From positions 40,243,732-40,307,731 of the forward strand of contig NC_083587.1 in assembly GCF_027579695.1 (NCBI RefSeq): DNA of 64,000 nucleotides, given 5' to 3'. Shown here in pieces: positions 1 through 11,299 of the stretch (positions are counted from its first letter, which is position 1; each line of letters begins with the position of its first letter). The translations under genes and the position numbers were made by a program. The stretch comes from Neoarius graeffei (lineage: Eukaryota; Chordata; Actinopteri; Siluriformes; Ariidae). The notes under the pieces were generated by a model, which worked only from the letters and a program-made list of their open reading frames with translations, did no database searches and had not been told where the DNA came from.

Positions 1-2242
1 CTGGTTGGGCAAACTCCCATGAACCTTCGAGCACCGTATGAAGAGTATAGAGCTGGTCCAGTGTTCCACAACCAGGACGAAAACCACATTGTTCCTCCTG
101 GGTCCGAGGTTCGACTATTGGCCAAATTCTCCTCTCCAGTACCCTGGAGTAAACCTTCCCAGGGAGGCTGAGAAGTGTGATTCCCCTATAATTGGAGCAC
201 ACTCTCCGGTCCCCTTTCTTAAAAAGACGGACCACCACCCCAGTCTGCCACTCCAGAGGCACTGTCCCCGACCGCCACGCGATGTTGCAGAGGCGTGTCA
301 GCCAAGACAGCCCCACAACATCCAGATACTTGAGATACTCAGGGCGGATCTCATCCACCCCTGGTGCCTTGCCACCGAGGAGCTTGCAAACCACCTCAGT
401 GACTTCGGCTTGGGTAATGGACAAGTCTACCTCTGAGTCATCAGCCTCCGCTTCCTCAATGGAAGACGTGATGGTGGGATTGAGGAGATCCTCGAAGTAT
501 TCCTTCCACTGCCCGGCAATGTCCCCAGTCAAGGTCAACAACTCCCCACCCACACTGTAAACAGTGTTGGCAAAGTACTGCTTCCCCCTCCTGAGGCGCC
601 AGACGGTTTGCCAGAATTTCTTCAAGGCCAACCGATAGTCCTCCTCCATGGCCTCACCGAACTCCTCCCAGTTCCGAGTTTTTGCCTCCGCAACTGCCCG
701 GGCTGTGGCACGCCTGGCCCGCAGATACCCATCAGCTGCCTCAGGAGTCCCGGAGGCCAACATGGCCCAATAGAACTCCTTCTTCAGCTTGATGGCATCC
801 CTTACTTCTGGTGTCCACCACCGGGTTCGGGGATTGCCGCCACGACAGGCACCAGAGACCTTGTGGCCACAGCTCCGAACAGCTGCGTCTACAATGGAGA
901 TAGAGAACATGGTCCACTCAGACTCAATGTCCCCTGCCTCCCTCGGAAGCTGGGAGAAGCTCTCCCGGAGGTGGGAGTTAAAGACCTCCCTGACAGAGTG
1001 CTCGGCCAGACGTTCCCAGCAGACCCTCACCATACAAATTGGGCCTGCCAGGTCTGTCCGGCTTCCTCCTCCGCCAGCGGATCCAACTCACCACCAAGTG
1101 GTGATCAGTTGACAGCTCAGCCCCTCTCTTCACCCGAGTGTCCAAGACATAGGGCCAGAGATCAGATGAAATGACAATAAAGTCGATCATCGACCTCCGA
1201 CCCAAGGTGTCCTGGTGCCACGTGCACTTATGGACACCCCTATGCTCGAACATGGTGTTCGTTATGGACAAACTGTGACTAGCACAGAAGTCCAATAACA
1301 AAACACCACTTGGGTTCAAATCAGGGACGCCATTCCTCCCAATCACGCCCCTCCAGGTGTCACTGTCGTCGCCCACATGAGCATTGAAGTCCCCCAGTAG
1401 AACAATGGAGTCCCCAGTCTGAGCACCTCTCAGTACCTCTCCCAGGGACTCCAAGAAGGCCGGATACTCTATACTGCTATTCGGCCCGTAGGCACAAACA
1501 ACAGCAAGAGCCCTCTCCCCGATCCGAAGGCACAGAGAGGCGACCCTCTCGTTCACTGGGGTAAACTCCAACACATGGCGGCTGAGCTGGGGAGCTATAA
1601 GCAAGCCCACACCAGCCCGCCACCGCTCACCATGGGCGACTCCAGAGAAGTGGAGAGTCCAGCCCCTCTCGAGGAGCTGGGTTCCGGAGCCCAAGCTGTG
1701 CGTGGAGGTGAGCCCGAATATCTCTAGTCGGTACCTCTCAACCTCCCACACAAGCTCAGGCTCTTTCCCCCCCAGCGAAGTGACATTCCATGTCCCAACA
1801 GCTAGCCGCTGTGTTCGGGGATCAGGTCGTCGAGGCCCCTGCCTTCGACTGCCGCCCAATCTACACTGCACCGGCCCCCTACGGCTACCTCTGTGGGTGG
1901 TGAACCCACAGGAGGTCGGGCCCACGTCACCACTTCGGGCTGAGCCCGGCCGGGCCCCGTGGGCAAAGGCCCGGCCATCAAGCACTCGCATACGAGCCCC
2001 AACCCCGGGCCTGGCTCCAGGGTGGGGCCCCAGCTGTGCCATACCGGGTGACGTCATGATCCTTGATCTTTTATTATCCATAAGGGTTTTGGTGAACTGC
2101 TCTTGGTCTGGCCTGTCACCTAGGACCTGTCTGCCTTGGGAGACCCTAACAGGGGCGTAATGCCCCCGACAACATAGCTCCTAGGATCATTCAAGCACAC
2201 AAACCCCTCCACCACAATAAGGTGGCAGTTCTAGGAGGGGAA
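1..2242 (-). mobile_element. Fish non-LTR retrotransposon (LINE), 5' part, runs off the window edge
   Basis: The - strand holds the 5' region, an AP-type endonuclease and the start of a reverse transcriptase. The probable 5' end lies near 2242, just after a CCACC...GGTGG inverted motif (2210-2226). RT blocks are readable down to base 1 (GKAPGVDEIRPEYLK near 370, CGFRPGCGTLDQLYTL at the edge); the catalytic FADD block would lie left of the window. The family is common in fish and I recognise the protein, but its clade (RTE-like or other) cannot be settled here. GC content is far above the flanks, as expected for a fairly young insertion. Confidence 0.85.
978..2081 (-). pseudogene. LINE endonuclease ORF, frameshifted before the RT domain
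   Basis: This 367-residue frame carries an APE-like endonuclease: GTWNVTSL opens the domain, [11 protein letters not shown] holds the catalytic D/N pair, RRSMIDFIV follows, and [10 protein letters not shown] is the terminal SDH-like motif. The N-terminal 90 residues are Arg/Gly/Pro-rich. After about residue 345 ([12 protein letters not shown]) the frame slips, ending in unrelated residues, while the true continuation (MEEDYRLALKKFWQTV, near 640) is in another frame. The product would nick target DNA for target-primed reverse transcription; here it is a broken copy. Confidence 0.8.
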
Positions 2243-2245
2243 GAC

Positions 2246-2249
<4 letters not shown>

Positions 2250-2277
<28 letters not shown>
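2250..2277. repeat. (TAA)n microsatellite
   Basis: About nine uninterrupted TAA units lie next to the 5' end of the LINE copy ending at 2242, so the insertion may have landed in, or seeded, a simple repeat. Confidence 0.9.
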
Positions 2278-2544
2278 GTTCATTAGCATTATCCAAAACA
2301 AAATTTTGCTCTTACAATACTAAAAACTATCTATAAACAAAGATAAAGACACACTTAAGAAATAGGCTAAGGATATAATAAAAAAATTCTAGGAAAAAAA
2401 GAAAGGAAATATTATACAGGTATACAATCTAAAAGAAATCTAAATAATGATACTAATAAACAGCATACAGCAACAAAAGACAATAATAATTATAATAAAC
2501 AGTATATAAACATGGCGCAAAACTATGAGCATCTGTTATGTGCT

Positions 2545-3010
2545 TCAGAAAAAAGGAACTTTTTACTGAGGTTGCATTGTTCATTTAAATTGGTACAGTT
2601 TTTCACATCTTTAGGAAGATAATTAAATATATCTTGAATGCACTATCTTGAAAAGTAGCTGATATAAATGGCACCTTAAGCTTAGGTGCACTAGTTGAGT
2701 GGAGAGACAGTGCTGGCGCATGTTGTTCTAACCTAAGCTAAGAAGGCCAATAACTACAATGCAGTGCTTTTAAATATTAATGTACACAAATGAAACTCTC
2801 TACGCTCCATGATGGGGAGCCAGCCTAGTTTATCACATGTCTGCAAAATATAATGCTTAGTTACAAAACTCACAGCAGCCAGCTATAAATGCTGTAATCG
2901 CTTGACAAGATAATCAGACATGGGATAAGATACCGAATCATTAAAATCTATTTTAGACAAAAGAGATTTGACTAACTGTTTCCTTATGTGAAATGGAGCA
3001 AAGTTTTTAA
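2545..3010 (-). mobile_element. Old LINE 3'-end remnant (RT C-terminal region)
   Basis: On the - strand a degraded translation resembles the C-terminal end of LINE reverse transcriptases: LPIMERREFHL near 2800, then LNYLPKDVKNCTNLNE near 2600 in another frame. Several stops and frameshifts show it is ancient. Surrounding bases are AT-rich with no further gene signal. Confidence 0.5.
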
Positions 3011-3194
3011 GTTTGCTTTAAGTGTCCCTGGCTTTGCTGTCCATTCACAAACTGGCCCTTGACTACGCCCCCGCTGCCACACATACTTATGATAGTTATG
3101 ATGTCACCCCATTGTTCGCCATGAATACCTTGAAGAAACTGCTGCCACAATTTATAAATCTACTACACTAGTCTTTGAAGAGCAAATGTGGGGT

Positions 3195-3957
3195 TTGTCA
3201 ACAATCTTTGGTTTGTCAACAAATGTGTGAGAAAATTATTGAAATGTTTAAAAACAGTGTTCCTCAAAGAAAGATATGAAGGGATTTGGATATTTCACCC
3301 TCTACGGTGCATAATATCATTAAATGATTCAAGGCATATCGAGGAATTTCAGTGAGTAAAGGACAAGGGTACAAGCTTAAGCTGAACACCTGTGGTCTCT
3401 GATCCTTCAGACGGCACTGAATCAAGAACCATCATTCATCTATAGCTGATAGAACCACATGGGCTTGGGATTACTTTGGCAAACCTTTGTCAGGCACTAC
3501 AATACAGAGTTACATCCACAAATGCCAGTGAAAGCTTTACTGTGCAAAAAAGGAGCCTTATGTTAATTGTGCTCAGAAGCACCGTCAATGTCTATGGGCT
3601 GGGAGGCATCTGGGATGGACCATCACAAATCAGTATTCCAGGTGTGCTCCAGACCAAAGATGAAAAGGACCATCCAGACTGTTACCAGCAACAAGACCTA
3701 AAGCCAAGGTGTGTCATGGTATGAGGTTGTGTCAGTGCCCTTGGCAAAGGTAACTTACGCTTCTGTGATGGAGCATTAATGCAGAAAAGTACACTGAGAT
3801 TTTGGAGCAACATATTCTGCTTTCAAGACGACATCCTTTTCCAGGGAGATTTCAACAAAACAATGCAAAGCCACATTCTGCACACATTACAAAGGCATGG
3901 CATTTTGAAAAAACAAATGCATGAAGTGAAACATCAAATACTGTGCTCTTGTATTGT
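3195..3957 (+). mobile_element. Tc1-like transposon remnant (same family as 59923-62992)
   Basis: The stretch around 3270-3960 aligns by eye with 60330-61000: both contain the AAAGAAAGATATGAAGGG block, then a coding region with TTWAWDYFGKPLSGTTIQ and YIHKCQ. It is a degenerate Tc1/mariner transposase with many stops and small indels and without recognisable termini. The right end is cut by the LINE tail starting at 3969. Confidence 0.7.
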
Positions 3958-4246
3958 TTGGAGTGCAATACAGATTAGATTAGATAAAACTTTATTGATC
4001 CCTTTGGGCGGGTTCCCTCAGGGAAATTAAGATTCCAGCAGCATCATAACAGAGAAAAGAAATATAGAAAACTTCTAGATAAATTAAAATAAATTAAGTA
4101 TTTACATATACAAATATAAAAAGAATAAGATATGGGGAAGAGAGGGGGGAAGGAGGGAGGAAAAGGGGGGCCGGCAGGAGAGATATTGCACTTTATATTG
4201 CACATTATATTGGACATTGTCCAGTATTGCTTATTGTGAGGCTAGG

Positions 4247-5443
4247 CTACTGCTCCTTCCCATCCTCTGTCCTCCTGTTACCCTTCCTCCCCCCCAGAGA
4301 GGAGTTGTACAGTCTGATGGCATGAGGGACAAATGAGTTTTTAAGTCTGTTCGTCCTGCAGTTGGGAAGGAGCATTCTGTCACTGAACAGGCTCCTCTGG
4401 TTGCTGATGATGGTGTGCAGAGGGTGACTGGCATCGTCCATGATGTTCAATAGTTTGTCCATAGATCTCTTCTCTGCCACCATCACCAGAGAGTCCAGCT
4501 TCACGCCAACCACAGAGCCGGCCTGCCTGATCAGTTTGTCCAGCCTGGATGTGTCCTTCTTGGATGTGCTGCCCCCCCAGCACACCACAGTGTAAAACAG
4601 GACACTGGCGACTACAGACTGATAGAACATCCACAGGAGTTTCCTGTAGATGTTAAAGGACCGCAGCCTCCTAAGGAAGTATAGCCTGTTCTGTCCCTTC
4701 CTGTATAAGTGTTTGGCGTTGCAAGTCCAGTCCAGCTTTCTGTCCAGCCACAGCCCGAGGTACTTGTAGGAATCCACAGCCTCCACCTTGACTCCTTCGA
4801 TCAGAACTGGTCGTGACCTTGGTCTGGACCTCCCAAAGTCAATGACCAGCTCCTTGGTCTTCGAGGTGTTGAGCTGCAGATGGTTCCTGTTACACCACAC
4901 AGCAAAGTCCCTCACCAGGCTCCTATACTCCTCCTCTCTGTTGTCACTGATACACCCAACGACGGCTGTGTCATTGGCAAACTTCTGAATGTGACACAGT
5001 TCCGAGTTGTAGCAGAAGTCCGCAGTGTACAGGGTGAAGAGAAGAGGGGCCAGCACCATGCCCTGGGGTGCTCCGGTGCTGCTAATCACAGTGTCAGACG
5101 TGATGTCCTTCAGCCTGACGTACTGCGGCCTGTCAGTGAGGTAGCTGGAGATCCAGGTGACCAGGCAGGGGTCCACTTGCATCCTGTTCAGTTTGTCCTG
5201 AAGCAATAGGGGCTGGATGATGTTGAAGGCACTCGAGAAGTCCAAGAAGAGGATCCTCATTGTGCCATTTCCCTTATCCAGATGCGAGTGGGCTCGGTGT
5301 AGCAGGTAGAGGATGGCGTCTTCCACACTGATACCTGCCCGGTACACAAACTGCAGACAGTCCTGGGCATGTTGTACCTGGGGTCTGGGGAGGCTGAGGA
5401 AGAGCCGCTCCAACGTCTTCATCAGATGTGAAGTGAGTGCCAC
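4247..5443 (-). pseudogene. LINE reverse transcriptase (Rex1/L2-type), catalytic Asp replaced
   Basis: This 398-residue frame covers most of the RT: ALTSHLMKTLERL, LDFSSAFNIIQPLLL (motif A), SSTGAPQGMVLAPLLFTLYT (motif B) and KFANDTAVVG (motif C). Motif C should read F-A-D-D; here the first aspartate is asparagine (AAT near 4970), which should abolish polymerase activity. Thumb and C-terminal parts (YKYLGLWLDRKLDW, SVVASVLFYTVVCWGG) are present. The N-terminal RT continues upstream in another frame (MPTLWKTSCMIPVPKK, 5513). Confidence 0.85.
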
Positions 5444-5565
5444 CGTTCAGCTCGCTATGCTGATTCTTTTTGGGAACTGGAATCATGCATGATGTCTTCC
5501 AGAGGGTTGGCACTCTCCCCAGCTGCAGGCTGAGGTTGAAGATGCATTGGAGTGGTTCACCCAGT

Positions 5566-5994
5566 TCAGCAGCACAGGTCTTCAGTAGTCATGGACACAC
5601 CTTGTCCGGGCCTGCTGCTTTCCTGGGGTGAAGCTTCCTCAGTTGACCTCTGACCTGGCCTGCAGTAATGCTTGGAGGAGTCTGTGTTGAGGAGGGGGCT
5701 GCTGTGATGACTGGGGGGAGGTGTGTTGAGGGAAGAAGGAAAGATGGCTGCAGTGAGGGAGAGGGTGGGGGGGGACGTGGACTGGTTGAACCGATTGAAA
5801 AAGTCATTCAACTCATTCGCTCTCTCCACTGTCCCCTCAATGACTCTGGTCTTTGTATTGTGGCCTGTGATGGTTTTCACACCTTCCCAGACCTTCCTCA
5901 TGCTGTTCTCCTTCAGCTTCTGCTCCACCTTTCTCCTGTAGCTGTCCTTAGCTTCCCTCATGCAGCGTTTTACCTCCTGCTGTGTTGCTTTCAT
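5566..5994 (-). pseudogene. LINE ORF2 linker segment between endonuclease and RT
   Basis: MREAKDSYRRKVEQKLKEN is the charged linker typical of this LINE group. TVERANELNDFFNRFNQS leads into the Pro/Ser-rich segment before RT motif 0. An overlapping frame (5589-5807) carries the continuation GQLRKLHPRKAAGPDKVCP, showing a frameshift near 5760. Confidence 0.75.
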
Positions 5995-6063
5995 TGCCTC
6001 CCTATCCCTGCTCCTGAAGGCAGCCTTCTTCCTGTTGAGGACAGCTTTGACTTCTTGTGTTAC

Positions 6064-6660
6064 CTATGGCTTGTTATTAGGGTAACACCGTACAGTCTTA
6101 GCGGGGGAGACCACGTCTGCACAGAAGTTAAGGTAATCCGTCAGACAGTGTGTCAGCCCCTCTATCTCCTCACAGTGTGGGCCAAGCAGCACATCCCAGT
6201 CTGTGATGTCATAACAGTTCCTGAGGGCATCTTCCATTTCAGGGGACCACCTCCTGATGGAGCTAGTTGTTGCAGGCTGCCTTTGAACCAGGGGGATGTA
6301 CTTCGGCTGTAGAAGAACCAGGTTGTGGTCAGACTTCCCTAGTGGGGGGAGGGGTGTGACTCTGTATGCATCCCTCACATTAGCATACAGCAAGTCAATT
6401 GTTCTGTTGTTCCTTGTTGGACAATCCACAGCCTGGTAAAAAGCAGCCAAAGTAGAGTCCAAAGTAGCGTGATTAAAGTCCCCAGAAATGATGATAAATG
6501 CCTCAGGGTGCTGTGTCTGCAGCCTTGCTGTGACAGAGTGAATCCTCTCACATGCAGCGGCTGCGTCTGCTCTCAGAGGGATGTAAACACAGATGGTGAT
6601 CACGTGACTGAACTCCCTCAGCAGATAATATGGCCGCAGGCTAACGGCTAGCACCTCCAA
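6064..6660 (-). pseudogene. LINE AP-endonuclease, C-terminal half
   Basis: Shows ITICVYIPLRADAAAACERI, then the catalytic IIISGDFNHA and the C-terminal GKSDHNLVLLQP motif of APE-type LINE endonucleases. It joins in order with 6719-7189 and 5566-5994 but in a different frame. Confidence 0.8.
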
Positions 6661-6718
6661 GTCCAGGCAACATAAATCTGTCTTTACAGAGATATGTCCC
6701 GGGTTACACCAGCGGTTG

Positions 6719-7189
6719 TTAACATAAATGATGAGTCCCCCACCTTTGCTTTTCCCGCATGTTAGTGTCTCTGTCGTCTCTCACAGCAGTGAATCCCCGC
6801 AGGTCCACGTTAGCATCCGGTACAAGGTGTGTTAGCCATGTCTCCATAAAGATAAATAAGCTGCTGTCCTGGTAAATCCGCTGGTTGTTCAGAGCGGAAA
6901 GCTCGTCGACTTTATTCAGCAGCGAGTTCACATTCCCCATGATAACGGAGGGAATGGATGGTTTGTAGTGCCGCCGGTTGTCCACTAGCCTAGCCTTTAG
7001 CTTAGCTCCAGCCTTGCAGCCCCTGGGTTTCCTCCTCAGCTCGACCGGGATGGGGTGTCGTATCCCGGCTCGTCCCATTGTTTTCAGGGCCAGCAGCTCC
7101 TCTCTCGAATAAGTGAGAAAACTGGCTCCTGGTTGTGTGTTAAAGTTAAATATATCCATGTTATATAGTAAAACACACCATGTCTTCAT
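6719..7189 (-). pseudogene. LINE AP-endonuclease, N-terminal part
   Basis: Contains the basic leader (RRKPRGCKAGAKLKARLVDN) and VIMGNVNSLLNKVDEL, the N-containing opening motif of the endonuclease. METWLTHLVPDANV follows with the ETW catalytic glutamate. The frame is lost at residue ~145, where GGG-rich sequence should follow. Confidence 0.8.
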
Positions 7190-7290
7190 AAGAAGAGCAG
7201 AAAAGTTAAAAAAAAGGTGGAAAAAAGAGGTTTAAAGAGCTAAAAACTACAGAGCTACTGGAGAGGCAGCCGTCTCACACAGCGCCCATA

Positions 7291-7689
7291 CGTATATATG
7301 TATATGGTCAGCTTATTTACAAATCATTGTATAATAACACTGTAAAATAACATTTTCTAATTTAGCATTGTATATTTTCCTGTGTTTGCATATAAGTTCC
7401 TTTGGCTTCCTCCCACCTGCAGGTGGCTTGGCTACTCTAAAAGTGCCTTTTCATGTAGTCTACATAAGCACAAGTAAATGTGGGTGTGGACAAAAAAAAT
7501 GTAGGAAATGCAAATGGGATACAACATACAAATGGTGTTTTCAAAATTCCCCATGTTCGTGTTGACTTGCTAGGTTTGAGCCAACAAAGGATGAGGCCTT
7601 TACCAGTTCAGTTTACTTTGTCCATATTTTCATCGAGGGCAATATAGTGATGCAGCTCCAGGGTACATGGCTTTATCCTGAGCTAAGGT
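7291..7689. other. Non-genic flank upstream of the pxdc1 exon
   Basis: AT-rich sequence between the LINE 5' end and a decayed SINE. No conserved coding signal or paired splice sites were found; the short frame at 7368-7565 has no recognisable features. Confidence 0.5.
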
Positions 7690-7870
7690 TATTGTCTGTA
7701 TGGAGTTTTGCATGTTCTTCACATGTTTGCATGGATTTTCTCTGGGTTCTCTGGTTTCCACCCACCTCCTAAAACATGTCGGTCGGTGAATTGGATTCTA
7801 TAAAACTGCTCAATTTGTGAATGTGTGTGTGCATGATGCCCAATGACTCATGTAATCTTAGCACAAAGTG
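7690..7870 (+). repeat. Decayed copy of the major tRNA-type SINE (body)
   Basis: The order of motifs matches the intact SINE at 19742-20123: GGAGTTTTGCATGTTCTTC, then a GGATTTTCTCTGGGTTCTC block, then GTGAATTGGATTCTATAAA and GTGAATGTGTGTGTG. Divergence is high, so this is an old insertion. The tRNA-like head is not recognisable. Confidence 0.6.
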
Positions 7871-8215
7871 CTTATTGACAATGAATGAAAAATAATTTCT
7901 ATCATGTTCAGACAACACAGATTTATGTGCAACAAGGTTGTTATTATTTTGGGGGTGGGGGGGCTTCCTGCAGACATGGTTAAAATAACCAGAAAAGCAT
8001 AGTTAGTATTATACAACTGGAGCATTATGGGTCTAATTTGTATACACTGTGTGTAATATGTCATAACCTATTCAGAAATCTTTTAATAAACTCAAGCCCG
8101 TTCCTGTGTGAAATGACCATTGTCTTTGACGTGTTGTTGTTTTGTTTTTGTTTTTTTTCCCTTGGGCTGTTTGTCAGTGCTGTTGATGTTGTGTTTTGTA
8201 TGGTAATGTCTCCAG

Positions 8216-8307
8216 GTCTCATGAAGATTAAAGAGGCGAAGGACATTGAGGTCAGGCTGAATGAGGTGGAGAGACTGCTGAAGAATACCATCAATATGCC
8301 TTGGAAG
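8216..8307 (+). CDS. pxdc1: pxdc1 exon (first in window)
   Basis: Bounded by a CTCCAG acceptor and a GTAAGA donor. Two bases complete a split Gly codon, then 30 codons follow, ending in phase 0. It encodes the end of the PX region, a charged helix rich in Glu/Lys (KEAKDIEVRLNEVERLLK). Confidence 0.9.
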
Positions 8308-8479
8308 GTAAGAAACACTTATCTCTATCAGGACTATAGATACAAAGGGATAAGTCCTGACAGGAGAATAAAATCCTGAACTTAAGTGTCATTGCATGGA
8401 TGAAACAATAATGTCAGTTAACCAACAATGCTCTGATAAAATCATCTAATAAATAATAGAAAATATACACTTACAGAAC

Positions 8480-8689
8480 ACTTTTGCTCAAAAAACAGCT
8501 TCAATTCTTCCAAACCCCAATTGTTTGCTGGTACAAACATTCCTTTGAGATTCTGATCCACGCTGACATGATTGCATCATGCAATCCCTGTAGATTTTTC
8601 AGGTGCACTTTTACCGTATGCTGCGAATCTCCCGTTCTACCACATCCCAAAAATGTTCCATGTGTTCCAGATCTGAATCCAGTAGAATT
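8480..8689 (-). mobile_element. Tc1-like remnant (CCACTTTATTAGG-terminated family), internal part
   Basis: The - strand resembles the 3' coding part of the fish Tc1 family whose ends read AGTGGCCACTTTATTAGG: an ATCTGAA...ATG block equivalent to the transposase PDLNPIE segment, then ATTCGCAGCATACGG, then GATCAGAATCTCAAAGG. It is fragmentary, with no TIR preserved. Other pieces of this family are at 40152 and 44820. Confidence 0.55.
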
Positions 8690-8935
8690 GACTTCAAGGT
8701 ATTGTTGCTAGTCTATAAATCAGTCTTAATGGTAAATAAGTCTTAATGGTACAGGACCAGTGTATTTATCTGCAAGGAGAATCAATGTTTAGCCCAGACA
8801 CACTTAAATCCAAATTGAAAATGTTCTTATTTGAGCAGTTTAAAACACTGTACTTTCAGCTCTACTGCAGTACTGCTCTTCTGTCCTTTAACTGCACTTT
8901 GTCCTCCTAATTTTAAATGTAATTAAAATTAACTG
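8690..8935 (+). mobile_element. L2-type LINE fragment (RT C-terminus)
   Basis: The + strand gives DFKVLLLVYKSV, then GPVYLSARRI after a frameshift, then a degraded C-terminus. It is the same segment as DFKVLLLVYKSLNGTGPNYL in the L2 copy at 28497-29501, and is 5'-truncated and old. Confidence 0.65.
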
Positions 8936-9247
8936 AGCTATTTTCTAGCTAGCTGATATAATTGATCATCCTGATCAAAGTAATGTAGGTATAAGTAGCT
9001 ACACTTTTAGAAAGGATGTGATAAAACTGACATAACCGCTGTTACATTCTTACATATCAATGGGTGAGTTTTGGGACAATTAAACATTTAATATTAACAC
9101 ATTATGTCCTGTCCTTCGCTACACACACTGCATTTAAAAAAATGCCTAAAACCCTACACAAAATGGTGTTATTTGACACAAAATTAGTTGGATAATAATA
9201 CATTATTTATTACTTTAAGACAGTTGTTATGATTAACACATTTATCA

Positions 9248-10940
9248 TTAAGTATTAACAATACAATTCACAAAATGGTGGTGGACTGGTGGCAGGAAGT
9301 GGTGGTTGGCTGGTTGGTTGCAGGTGGTGCTGGTGGCAGGGAGTAGTGGTTCACTGATGGCAGGGGTTGGCTCACTGGTGTCAACAGATGCTGGCTCAGT
9401 GGTGGCAGGGGGTGGTGGCTGATGAAGTGCCAGAAGATAATCTTCAGATTGAAGTCTTTCTAGAATTTCAGGTGGGAGACTAGAAGATGTCAAGCCAACT
9501 TTAGGGTCCTCTCCAAACATGGCTTTGTAGAGGGTTCAGTTGATACCAGCATGATGAGCACAGTTCTTCTGGTACTGAACAAATTTGAGTCCCACTGTTC
9601 AGTCCTGGGTGTTGCCACTCATCCAAGTCACTAGAATGTCTTTCATGTCGCTGTTTGCTCTTTCAACAGAGCTCTGACTTTGGGGATGTCTGGGCTTGCC
9701 ATGAACCATGGTGAGCTGAGGCCACAACTCTTTTAGCTTCGTGATGACTTGGGCTGTGAATTCTGAGCCATTGTCATGCTGAAGGATGCCTGGTGCACTG
9801 AAGAGGAGGAAGATATCCAACAGTTTGAAAGGTGACTTCAGCAGCTCTTTTGGAAGACGGGCCTCAGGATAACAAACTTTGTGAGGTGGCACTGGTAAAC
9901 CATGATCCACTTGAACTGTCCTTGGAGGATGTCTGCACGTCGACAAGATCAACTTGACCACGAGAGTTAAATTCACTTGAACGATAACACCTGTAGTCTT
10001 GGGACCTCTCCTCTTGTCACACAAGGCAGTGGGACTTGAAGAGTTCAACAGCATCTGTTCTGATGTTGGCATACTTTTGCCCAAGGTGTTTCAGCATCCT
10101 GTCACGACCACCATGGCCAGTTACAGTGTGAGCCTTGCTAATGATATCATAGGTATCTTCTGTGGTGGCATAGTAGACTGGGCAATCTTCTGGTGACTTT
10201 CTCTTTTTAATAAGTTTCTCCACATCACATTGAAGTACTTCATACACTACCGTTCAAAAGTTTGGGGTCACTTTGAAATTTCCTTATTTTTGAAAGAAAA
10301 GCACTGTTCTTTTCAATGAAGATCACTTTAAACTAATCAGAAATCCACTCTATACATTGCTAATGTGGTAAATGACTATTCTAGCTGCAAATGTCTGGTT
10401 TTTGGTGCAATATCTACATAGGTGTATAGAGGCCCATTTCCAGCAACTCTCACTCCAGTGTTCTAATGGTACAATGTGTTTGCTCATTGCCTCAGAAGGC
10501 TAATGGATGATTAGAAAACCCTTGTACAATCATGTTAGCACAGCTGAAAACAGTTGAGCTCTTTAGAGAAGCTATAAAACTGACCTTCCTTTGAGCAGAT
10601 TGAGTTTCTGGAGCATCACATTTGTGGGGTCGATTAAATGCTCAAAATGGCCAGAAAAATGTCTCGACTATATTTTCTATTCATTTTACAACTTATGATG
10701 GTAAATAAAAGTGTGACTTTTCATGGAAAACACAAAATTGTCTGGGTGACCCCAAACTTTTGAACGGTAGTGTACTTCTTGAGGATGACGTGACTGGTGA
10801 CGTGATTTTCTAGTAGACATTTCAGCTGCTGTTCTCAGATCCTCAGTGGTCTTATAGTGTACCTCTTAAGGAATGAGATATTTCTCACATTGAGAATACT
10901 TCTTGAACAATATCTCTTTGAAGTCTGTCTCAATATTATG
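9248..10940 (-). pseudogene. KRBA2/SCAND3-like integrase remnant, split by a MITE
   Basis: On the - strand, 10247-10017 encodes an HHCC-type zinc-binding module (HTVTGHGGRDRMLKHLGQKY...C). After a frameshift, 10000-9599 encodes an integrase core: LQHDNGSEFTAQ holds the second catalytic Asp, and GKPRHPQSQSSVERANSD holds the catalytic Glu. Then 9520-9248 gives VGLTSSSLPPEILERLQSED plus a Pro/Thr-rich tail. The arrangement matches the integrase-derived region of KRBA2-like proteins, whose source is a Gypsy- or Ginger-type element. The first catalytic Asp block is largely missing. Sequence upstream of the MITE (10775-10940) continues the same frame group. It lies antisense in a pxdc1 intron and is not functional. 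Confidence 0.75.
10245..10772. mobile_element. Non-autonomous Tc1/mariner-type MITE with TA target duplication
   Basis: Length 528 bp. The ends are inverted: left CACTACCGTTCAAAAGTTTG, right CAAACTTTTGAACGGTAGTG, both flanked by TA (10243-10244 and 10773-10774). There is no transposase frame. It sits inside the integrase remnant, so it is younger than that copy. Confidence 0.93.
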
Positions 10941-11211
10941 CTATGCCATTTTGCATCAAATGCAGGAATGAAGTAATGAGCATGGTCGTGCTACCCTTTA
11001 TATGCTGAAGGTTATGCTTGTTAGAAATTATCATACTAACAGTTAGCCCTTTGAAACACCACTATACATGGCTATACATTCCTCCTACATTTATCAAGAA
11101 TTAATCAGTGTGTTTTGAGTAGGGAGGACTGTGCAGGCCTGTAAGTCCAGGCAACGGATGATGAAAAGCCAGAACATTGTCATTCACAACTAATTAATAA
11201 GGTGCTTATAG
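10941..11211. other. Intronic spacer without recognised features
   Basis: AT-rich pxdc1 intron sequence between the integrase remnant and the next transposable element. No coding or repeat signal was recognised. Confidence 0.4.
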
Positions 11212-11299
11212 AGATCTTGCAGTCACGTGACTGGAAAGTACACAGCCGCCATCTTGTCAGTAAAAAACACCGCTGAATACTGCTGCACTCGTGTACAAA

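Larger units (their letters stand above)
3969..7290 (-). mobile_element. Rex1/L2-type LINE, near full length, inactivated
   Basis: A - strand LINE with endonuclease (6719-7189 and 6064-6660), linker (5566-5994) and reverse transcriptase (4247-5443) in order. The 3' end is the fish LINE tail read on the + strand as ACTTTATTGATCCC (3989). The frame is broken at several points, and the FADD motif reads FAND. Clade assignment to Rex1/Babar or a close CR1/L2 relative is from recollection of the protein. Confidence 0.85.

Noticed and set aside
38..1174. Overlapping + strand open frames at the left edge
   Set aside because: They are antisense to a well-supported LINE endonuclease/RT and consist of low-complexity Pro/Ser translation with no conserved motif.
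9248..10247. Functional antisense host gene (KRBA2-like) within pxdc1
   Set aside because: Frameshifts, a MITE insertion and a missing catalytic block show it is a dead copy.
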